Assembly: GCF_900120005.1 (NCBI RefSeq)
Contig: NZ_LT635452.1
Location: 453,668 to 517,667, forward strand
Length of the DNA stretch: 64,000 nucleotides
Direction of reading: 5' to 3'
From: Holdemania sp. Marseille-P2844
Lineage (GTDB): Bacteria > Bacillota_I > Bacilli_A > Erysipelotrichales > Erysipelotrichaceae
Below, in pieces: positions 58,488-64,000 of this stretch. The first letter of the stretch is position 1. Each line of letters starts with the position of its first letter. The notes under the pieces are model-generated. The model did not search any database. It was not told the DNA's origin and saw only the letters and a list, made by a program, of their open reading frames with translations. Both the position numbers and the translations under genes were made by a program.

Positions 58488-58799
58488 ATGAAGATTGTAG
58501 GAATTACAGCTTGTACCGCAGGCATCGCGCATACCTATATCGTTGCGGAAAAGATTCAGAACGCAGCGGAGGCCGCGGGCCATCAGTGCAAGATCGAAAC
58601 GCAGGGGACGATCGGCGCACAGAACAAACTGACAGCGGAAGATATCGCCGCGGCGGATGTTGTCATCATCGCGCATGATATCGCTGTCGGCGGAATGGAA
58701 CGTTTCGCCGGCAAGCCGACCGTTGACATTCCGATCAGCGTCGCGATGAAGAATCCAAAAAGCTTGATCGCCACGATCGAAAAGAAAATCCAAAAATAA
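58488..58799 (+). CDS. PTS fructose-type EIIB
   Basis: This 103-residue EIIB has the phospho-Cys motif GITACTAGIAHTYIVAEKI near residue 8, the canonical fructose-type sequence. It is followed by the EIIC gene 18 bases on. GGGAGGTG stands ahead of the ATG. It carries phosphate from EIIA to the incoming sugar at EIIC. The promoter just upstream has the activator element and a cre site. Confidence 0.92.
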   Translation: MKIVGITACTAGIAHTYIVAEKIQNAAEAAGHQCKIETQGTIGAQNKLTAEDIAAADVVIIAHDIAVGGMERFAGKPTVDIPISVAMKNPKSLIATIEKKIQK

Positions 58800-58817
58800 A
58801 AAGGGGTAGATGAATCC

Positions 58818-59912
58818 ATGAAAAAGTTGAACTTTAAAAAACACATGATGACCGGCATCTCGTACATGATTCCGATGATCGTGGCCGGCGGTATCCTGGG
58901 CGCCTTAGCAAAAGGCTTCGGCGGATGGGAAGTCGGCAATTATGCGCCGGAAGCGGGCGCGACCCTCTTCAGCAACCTGAACTGCTTCGACTGGAAACAG
59001 TTCTGGTGGATGATTTCCAAATTATCTGACTACGCGATGAGCTTCGGCGTTGCGGTCATGACGGCCGGCGTCTGTTACTCGATCGCTGAACGTCCGGGCA
59101 TCGTGCCGGGCTTCGTCATCGGTTATGCGGCAAACCAGTCGAAAGCGGGCTTCTTAGGCGGTCTGCTGATGGCGTTTGTGATCGGTTATTTCATCCAGTG
59201 GATGAAGACCTGGAAGCTTCCGAAGTGGATGGTCGGCCTGATGCCGGTTATGATTATTCCAGTCATCGCGACCTTTGTCTGCGGCGTTGCCTTCTTCGCG
59301 ATCGTGGCGAAGCCGATGGCGATTGCCATGAATGCTCTGCAGGGTTGGATCATGAGCCTCAACGGTGGTTCCAAGTTCATCATCGGCGCGGTTATCGGCG
59401 CGGGCATGGGCTTCGATATGGGCGGCCCGGTCAACAAGACGGCTTCTATGGCGGCCAATGCGCTGGGTGCTGATGGCATCTACGGACCAATGTCAGCCAA
59501 GATCATCGGCGGCATGACGCCACCATGCGGCGTCTTCGTTTCCACTCTGTTAACACCGAAAAAATTCTCGCTGACGGAAAAAGAAACCGCGAAAACCGCA
59601 TTCCCGATGGGCCTGTGCTTCATTACTGAAGGCGTCCTGCCATTTGCTGCGGCAGATCCGGCCCGCTTCATCCCCGCTTCCATGATCGGTTCAGCGTTAG
59701 CCGGCGGCATCGCCGTAGCGATGGGTGTTGAATCCGTTGCCGGCCATGGCGGAATCTTCGTCTTCCCGATGATGACCAACTGGATGTGGGCGGTGATCGC
59801 CTTGATTGTCGGCTCAGTTGCGACTGGCGTCATCTATTCGGCGATCAAGAAGCCGAGCGAGGAAGGTCAGGAAGAGGAAGAAGAAATCGTCGACCTGGAC
59901 ATCAACCTGTAA
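58818..59912 (+). CDS. PTS fructose-type EIIC permease
   Basis: This 364-residue membrane permease of the fructose family has about nine hydrophobic helices. Signature stretches are MTGISYMIPMIVAGGILGALAKGFGG, FVIGYAANQSKAGFLGGLL, GMGFDMGGPVNKTASMAANALG (the sugar-site region) and TEGVLPFAAADPARFIPASMIG. The C-terminal tail is acidic (EEGQEEEEEIVDLD). The sugar is not predictable. Context suggests a ketose-like or acid sugar that feeds a class II aldolase. Confidence 0.9.
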   Translation: MKKLNFKKHMMTGISYMIPMIVAGGILGALAKGFGGWEVGNYAPEAGATLFSNLNCFDWKQFWWMISKLSDYAMSFGVAVMTAGVCYSIAERPGIVPGFVIGYAANQSKAGFLGGLLMAFVIGYFIQWMKTWKLPKWMVGLMPVMIIPVIATFVCGVAFFAIVAKPMAIAMNALQGWIMSLNGGSKFIIGAVIGAGMGFDMGGPVNKTASMAANALGADGIYGPMSAKIIGGMTPPCGVFVSTLLTPKKFSLTEKETAKTAFPMGLCFITEGVLPFAAADPARFIPASMIGSALAGGIAVAMGVESVAGHGGIFVFPMMTNWMWAVIALIVGSVATGVIYSAIKKPSEEGQEEEEEIVDLDINL

Positions 59913-59972
59913 GCTTCACCCTCAATTTCTAAGACATTCGCAATTATATTAAGGAAAGAAAGAAGGAGTCCT

Positions 59973-60857
59973 ATGTTAGTTTCGATGAAGGATATTCTGC
60001 AGCACGCGCACAAGCATAATTACGCGGTGATGGCAGTCAACAGCATCAATATGGAAATGGCCCGCGCGGTGATCAGCGCCGCCGAGGAAGAACATTCCCC
60101 GATTATCGTCCAGATGGGTCCGGGTCAGATCGGCAAGCATGCGCATCTGACGGAGATCGTTCCGCTGGTGAAGGAACTGGCTGAACGCGCCAGCATTCCG
60201 GTCGCGTTGAACCTGGATCATGGCGGAAAGCTGGAAGATATGGTCACGGCCATCCACAACGGCTTCACCAGCCTGATGATCGACGCTTCTTCCTATCCTT
60301 ATGAGGAAAACGTCAAGCGGACCTCGGTTGTCTGCGCGCTGGCGCACCCGCACGGAATCTGCGTCGAAGCGGAGCTGGGCCATGTTGGGCAGGCGGCGGA
60401 CGGCGACAACAGTAAGGTCGACCTGTACACTAACGTCGAAGAAGCAAAGAAGTTTGTGGAAGACACCGGCTGCGACGCTTTGGCTGTGGCGATCGGCACG
60501 GCGCATGGGGATTATCCGAAGGGCTATGTGCCGGTGCTGAACTTTGAACGTCTGGCCGAGCTGAAAAAGGCGCTGGATATGCCGTTGGTTCTGCACGGCG
60601 GCAGCGGCAGCGGCGAAGAGAACATCCGCAAGGCCGTTGCCGGAGGCATCAACAAGATCAATGTCTGCACCGACGCTTTCCATGCCGCGAAAAACGCGAT
60701 GCTAAAGAAGCTGGAGTGCAAACCGAACGCGGATTATCTGGAACTGTGCATGACGGCGGAAGCCGCTGTGAAGCAGTTCGTGAAGGAATATATCCGGGTG
60801 ATCGGGTCCAACAACCAGTATTTCTACGGTGAATCGGTTTCGACCGGCAACGAATAA
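59973..60857 (+). CDS. Class II ketose-bisphosphate aldolase
   Basis: This 294-residue Zn-dependent aldolase is of the FbaA/GatY/IolJ type: metal ligands in ALNLDHGGKLEDM (residues 78-90), in EAELGHVGQAADG, and His in LVLHGGSGSGEENIRKAV, with KINVCTDAF at the phosphate site. It should split the phosphorylated sugar from the PTS into DHAP and an aldehyde. AAGGAG lies six bases ahead. A terminator follows, so this transcript ends here. Confidence 0.88.
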   Translation: MLVSMKDILQHAHKHNYAVMAVNSINMEMARAVISAAEEEHSPIIVQMGPGQIGKHAHLTEIVPLVKELAERASIPVALNLDHGGKLEDMVTAIHNGFTSLMIDASSYPYEENVKRTSVVCALAHPHGICVEAELGHVGQAADGDNSKVDLYTNVEEAKKFVEDTGCDALAVAIGTAHGDYPKGYVPVLNFERLAELKKALDMPLVLHGGSGSGEENIRKAVAGGINKINVCTDAFHAAKNAMLKKLECKPNADYLELCMTAEAAVKQFVKEYIRVIGSNNQYFYGESVSTGNE

Positions 60858-60882
60858 ATCCTCCCATTTATAAGTAAATAAG

Positions 60883-60913
60883 CGAGCATCTTACCCAAGG
60901 TGCTCGTTTGTTG
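60883..60913 (+). terminator. Terminator of the EIIB-EIIC-aldolase transcript
   Basis: CGAGCATCTT/AAGGTGCTCG (10 bp, one G-T pair) around ACCC, then TTTGTTGT. Confidence 0.8.
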
Positions 60914-61058
60914 TCTGTGCGGTTTTTTATATGACCCTAGGTCGATATCTAATGAAGGTTATTAAGCAGATGAAAATACAATTTTCTATATTTGATTTAT
61001 TCGGAAAATACGGATAAAGTAAAGTTATACTTTAAAAATATCGAAAGAAGGTGCTTTC

Positions 61059-62285
61059 ATGTATATTCAAAGACACTTAGAAAATCAAATTCTAACAGCC
61101 TCTCGCTCTTATCCTGTCGTCATGGTCTGCGGCCAGCGTCAGATGGGAAAATTTACAATGCTGAATCATATCAAGGAACCGGATCGGCGCTATGTCACAC
61201 TGGATGACGGCAATGCCCGCAGACTGGCAATTCAGGATCCTGCCCTTTTTTTTGAAACTTATGGATCACCGCTGTTGATCGACGAAATCCAACGTGTTCC
61301 TTCGCTTCTTTTGGAAATGAAAAAGATTGTCGATGAGAAGGCGCTTGCGGGCGAAGATAACAACGGGATGTTTTGGATTACCGGATCGCAGAAATTTAAA
61401 ATGATGCAGGGTGTTTCTGAATCTCTGGCAGGCCGGGTTGCCGTTTTTGATATGGCCGGATTGTCGGCTGCTGAGATCGAGGGACGTCCCGTCGGACTTT
61501 TTCAGCCGGATCTAAAATCTTTGCGGGAACGCCTGAAAACCAGCGTGAAGAAGGATATCCATACGATTTATGAGGATATCTATCGTGGAGGCATGCCTAA
61601 ATTGCGTGTTAGTGATCTTGACAACGATCGTTACTATATGGACTATATCAATACCTGTCTTGAACGTGACATTCAAGACTTGGCGCAGGTTGGAAAACTG
61701 AATGAGTTTTATGATTTTCTAGTCTTTGTAGCTGCCCGGACGGGGCAGGAGTTGAAATATGATGAAATCGCTAAGACGATTGGCGTTTCCTTGCCGACCG
61801 CTAAATCCTGGATATCCATTCTGGAGCGGTCCGGTGTGATTTTTATTCTGCGTCCTTATTTTTCCAACATTTCCAAACGGTTGGTCAAAACTCCTAAAGT
61901 TTATTTTATGGATACAGGACTTGCGGCTTATTTATGCCGGTGGCCGAATGCGGAGACCTTGGCGAATGGTGCGATGGATGGTGCCTTCTTTGAAACTTAT
62001 GTCGTTACGGAAATTGTTAAGAGTTATTACAATGCCGGCAAACCTGTCGATTTGTTCTATTACCGGGATACGGATAAGAAGGAGATCGACCTGCTTGTTG
62101 TGAATGGGGATCAGATCACGCCGATCGAGATTAAGAAAGGCAAGGAACCTTCGAAACCGGATAAGAATTTTAATGTTCTGCAGCAGTTTCATCTCGACGT
62201 TCAGCCGGGAATCATTCTATGTTTAAGCGACGAGCTGATTCCGTTTAACCGCCAGTCCTGGTACTGTCCTGTATCAGTACTGTAG
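61059..62285 (+). CDS. AAA_14/DUF4143 ATPase
   Basis: This 408-residue protein has an N-terminal AAA_14 ATPase (CGQRQMGKFTML near residue 25; Walker B LLIDEIQRVP near 75; ITGSQKFKMM) and a C-terminal DUF4143 domain with a nuclease-like fold (YYRDTDKKEIDLLVVNGDQITPIEIKKG near 345). The Walker A motif has Phe after GK where Thr or Ser is expected. These ATPases are common as stand-alone cassettes of unknown role. Base use is more AT-rich than its neighbours, and it separates the aldolase from the RpiB-like gene, so recent insertion is plausible. GAAAGAAGGTG lies ahead. Confidence 0.82.
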   Translation: MYIQRHLENQILTASRSYPVVMVCGQRQMGKFTMLNHIKEPDRRYVTLDDGNARRLAIQDPALFFETYGSPLLIDEIQRVPSLLLEMKKIVDEKALAGEDNNGMFWITGSQKFKMMQGVSESLAGRVAVFDMAGLSAAEIEGRPVGLFQPDLKSLRERLKTSVKKDIHTIYEDIYRGGMPKLRVSDLDNDRYYMDYINTCLERDIQDLAQVGKLNEFYDFLVFVAARTGQELKYDEIAKTIGVSLPTAKSWISILERSGVIFILRPYFSNISKRLVKTPKVYFMDTGLAAYLCRWPNAETLANGAMDGAFFETYVVTEIVKSYYNAGKPVDLFYYRDTDKKEIDLLVVNGDQITPIEIKKGKEPSKPDKNFNVLQQFHLDVQPGIILCLSDELIPFNRQSWYCPVSVL

Positions 62286-62299
62286 TCAAACTGAAAACA

Positions 62300-62443
62300 A
62301 TGACCTGGGCAAGGGGTATTGATCGGATCACCTTAGCTGGAAAACAGGATGAAAAATTACAGAATGAAGTTTTATTGGATCACATTATTTTGCTTTTCCA
62401 TTTTGGCAGGGCGGATAAACGACAATTTACCACATTAAAATGA
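62300..62443 (+). CDS. Doubtful 47-residue ORF behind the ATPase
   Basis: ATG at 62300 opens a frame reading MTWARGIDRITLAGKQ then NEVLLDHIILLFHFGRADKR to a TGA at 62443. Composition looks coding, but I see no ribosome binding site. It may be a fragment of a longer gene. It lies between the ATPase and the promoter at 62450. Confidence 0.3.
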   Translation: MTWARGIDRITLAGKQDEKLQNEVLLDHIILLFHFGRADKRQFTTLK

Positions 62444-62449
62444 CGAGGA

Positions 62450-62478
62450 TTGATAATCCGGAACGAATCGTTTATGAT
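62450..62478 (+). promoter_or_regulatory. Promoter of the RpiB-like/alcohol dehydrogenase operon
   Basis: TTGATA (62450-62455), 17-base spacer, TATGAT (62473-62478). Confidence 0.7.
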
Positions 62479-62488
62479 ACTTTTATAG

Positions 62489-62515
62489 ACAGGAACAGGA
62501 AAACGATGTTCCTGT
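62489..62515 (+). promoter_or_regulatory. 9-bp inverted repeat at the transcript start
   Basis: ACAGGAACA (62489-62497) and TGTTCCTGT (62507-62515), a perfect pair around a nine-base loop. It starts a few bases after the expected transcription start. It could be an operator or a 5' hairpin. Confidence 0.6.
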
Positions 62516-62543
62516 TAAAAAGAAGAAAAGGAGAAACAAACAC

Positions 62544-63221
62544 ATGAAAATTGCATTAATGAATGAATTCAGCCAGGCCCCGAAGAACACGATTATTCTG
62601 GAACAGCTGAAAGACGTCGTCGAACCGATGGGTCATACCGTTTATAACACCGCGATGGCAAAACCGCTGCTGGACAAGGACGTTCCGGAAGCGTATACGG
62701 AAGAAAATCCACGTCTGACTTATCTGCATCTGGGCATTCAGGCCTGCCTGCTGCTCAACAGCGGCGCGGTGGACTTCGTCGTTACCGGCTGCGGCACCGG
62801 TCAGGGCGCGCTGATGTCGCTGAACGCATATCCGGGCGTTGTCTGCGGCTATTGCATCGAACCGTCGGACGCCTACCTGTTCTTGCAGATCAACAACGGC
62901 AACGCACTGTCGATCCCTTATGCCAAAGGCTTCGGCTGGGGCGGCGAGCTGAACATCCACACGATTTTTGAAAAAGCATTTGGTTCTCCGAAGGGCATGG
63001 GCTATCCGAATGAGCCGGGCCGCAAGGAATCGCAGAACCGCAACGCCGCGCTGTTAAACGAAGTGAAGGCCGCGGTGGGCAAGCCGGTTCTGGAAGGCTT
63101 GAAGGCGCTTGATCAGAGCATGGTCAGGGAAGCGCTGACGCAGCGGTTCCAGGACTGCTTCTTCGCCGGCTGCCAGAACGCCGAGCTGGAAGCGTATGTA
63201 CGTGAAGTCTTAGGCAAATAA
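62544..63221 (+). CDS. RpiB/LacA-family sugar-phosphate isomerase
   Basis: This 225-residue isomerase is of the RpiB/LacA/LacB type, longer than the usual 150. The active-site loop is FVVTGCGTGQGALMSLNAYPGVVCG near residue 80, with the catalytic Cys at GCGTG. The N-terminus MKIALMNEFSQAPKN differs from the usual IALGADH. The extra C-terminal 70 residues are helical. It probably interconverts an aldose and a ketose phosphate in the same sugar pathway. GGAGAAAC lies ahead. The next gene starts four bases after its stop. Confidence 0.82.
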   Translation: MKIALMNEFSQAPKNTIILEQLKDVVEPMGHTVYNTAMAKPLLDKDVPEAYTEENPRLTYLHLGIQACLLLNSGAVDFVVTGCGTGQGALMSLNAYPGVVCGYCIEPSDAYLFLQINNGNALSIPYAKGFGWGGELNIHTIFEKAFGSPKGMGYPNEPGRKESQNRNAALLNEVKAAVGKPVLEGLKALDQSMVREALTQRFQDCFFAGCQNAELEAYVREVLGK

Positions 63222-63224
63222 AGT

Positions 63225-64000
63225 ATGAAAAACGTGACCCTTCCGCGCTATACGATCGGCCCGGACGCACTGAATGATCTGGAACGCGTCGTTTCTGCTT
63301 ATGGACGCAAAGTGGCGCTGATTCATGGTGCGAAAGCCTATGCCGCCTGTCAGGCGCTGTTAACCCCGGCGCTGGGTTCGCTGGACGTTGTCAGGGAAGT
63401 CTGTTATGGGCATGAGGCAACCTATGAGAACGTCGCCAGGCTGACAGAGGATCCGGATGTGCGGCGGGCAGACGTGCTGGTGGGCATCGGCGGCGGCAAA
63501 TGTCTGGACACGGTGAAGCTGGCCGGCGATCAGCTGGGAAAGCCGGTCGTCACGATTGCGACGATCGCCTCCACCTGCGCGGCAGTAACCAAGATCAGCA
63601 TCATGTATAACGCCGACGGTTCGTTCAAGGATATTCCAAAGCTGAAGGCCGCGCCGGTACACTGTCTGATCCCGACTTCAGTCATTGCCGAAGCGCCGAT
63701 TCAGTATTTATGGGCCGGTATCGGCGATACGATGGCGAAGCATGTGGAGTGTACGTTCTCCGCCCGCAACGATTCACTGAATTATGCCAGCGAACTGGGC
63801 CGTACGATCAGCGCGATGTGCTTTGAGCCGGTGATCGCCCACGGCGTCAGCGCGCTGCGCGCAGCGAAAAATCAGGAAGTCAGCGACGATCTCGAACAGA
63901 TCATCCAGAATATCCTGATTTCCACCGGCAGCGTTTCACTGCTTGTCCATCCCGATTACAATTCCGCACTGGCGCACGCTCTGTTCTACGGGTTGACGGT
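63225..64000 (+). CDS. Glycerol-dehydrogenase-like iron alcohol dehydrogenase, cut by window end
   Basis: The frame is open to the last base, so the gene runs beyond the window. It encodes at least 258 residues. The NAD-binding motif GIGGGKCLDTVKLAGDQLG and TIASTCAAVTKISIMY match the glycerol dehydrogenase (GldA) branch of the iron-alcohol-dehydrogenase family. The metal-binding Asp and the first His lie in WAGIGDTMAKHVE and HGVSALRA. The start codon lies four bases after the RpiB-like gene, with no strong ribosome binding site, so coupling is likely. It may reduce an aldehyde or ketone of the same pathway. Confidence 0.82.
   Translation, partial: MKNVTLPRYTIGPDALNDLERVVSAYGRKVALIHGAKAYAACQALLTPALGSLDVVREVCYGHEATYENVARLTEDPDVRRADVLVGIGGGKCLDTVKLAGDQLGKPVVTIATIASTCAAVTKISIMYNADGSFKDIPKLKAAPVHCLIPTSVIAEAPIQYLWAGIGDTMAKHVECTFSARNDSLNYASELGRTISAMCFEPVIAHGVSALRAAKNQEVSDDLEQIIQNILISTGSVSLLVHPDYNSALAHALFYGLT

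Noticed and set aside
62341-62402. Possible fourth activator element near 62351 (AAAAATTACAG)
   Set aside because: The spacing to the -10 does not fit and the core is altered. The promoter at 62450 is independent.

Overview
The window looks like a chromosomal segment of a gut-type Firmicute, most likely an Erysipelotrichia member such as Holdemania. This is an inference from gene content: PTS sugar uptake, PRD and DeoR regulators, several exported lipoprotein flavoenzymes with FMN-binding domains, small CPBP proteases, PadR/DUF1700 pairs and strong AAGGAGG-type ribosome binding sites. Base composition is moderate. I see no rRNA, CRISPR array, insertion sequence or phage block. Two tRNA genes (Leu-CAA and Ser-GGA) are present with near-consensus promoters.

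Layout. 1-3000: end of ptsI, a PssD/PssE-like glycosyltransferase pair and a Cof-type HAD phosphatase. 3000-22200: an exported fumarate/urocanate-reductase-like flavoprotein with a divergent AraC regulator, a PadR-DUF1700-CPBP operon, two tandem amidohydrolase paralogues, a membrane-anchored MutS-like ATPase, a VOC-CPBP pair behind a long structured leader, an M14 carboxypeptidase, an AlkC-like DNA glycosylase, and a Tat-exported old-yellow-enzyme-type oxidoreductase divergent from a PucR regulator. 22400-31700: a complete yhf-type operon (yhfZ regulator, then yhfY, yhfT, yhfU, php, yhfX, yhfS, yhfW) carrying two genes that are not in the E. coli operon: a zinc-ribbon membrane protein and an intact-looking amidase-signature enzyme. 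31700-50500: housekeeping and stress genes (CarD-like, PAP2, TM2, dCTP deaminase, CorC-like, pyrophosphatase), a racemase/DUF1537-kinase pair, the altronate pathway (uxaB-uxaA) and two more lipoprotein flavoproteins, one with a degenerate dinucleotide site. 50500-64000: a sugar locus made of a leftward operon (aldo/keto reductase, iron alcohol dehydrogenase, transaldolase, IolB-like isomerase) and a rightward one (DeoR regulator, PRD/PTS activator, fructose-type EIIA, EIIB, EIIC, class II aldolase, then RpiB-like isomerase and a glycerol-dehydrogenase-like enzyme cut by the window end).

The most notable signal is regulatory. The same element (AAAAAATTACCG, 7 bases, GTTCCCG) lies at exactly the same distance from the -10 box in front of the PRD activator gene and of EIIB. 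A third, partly degenerate copy has the same geometry in front of uxaB, 10 kb away on the other strand. This suggests that the PRD protein activates its own gene, the PTS genes and the altronate pathway as one regulon. Second in interest is the leftward isomerase-transaldolase-alcohol dehydrogenase operon, whose enzyme classes match the sulfo-transaldolase route for sulfoquinovose. Third is the enlarged yhf operon, with a near-perfect inverted operator pair around its promoter and an internal attenuator.
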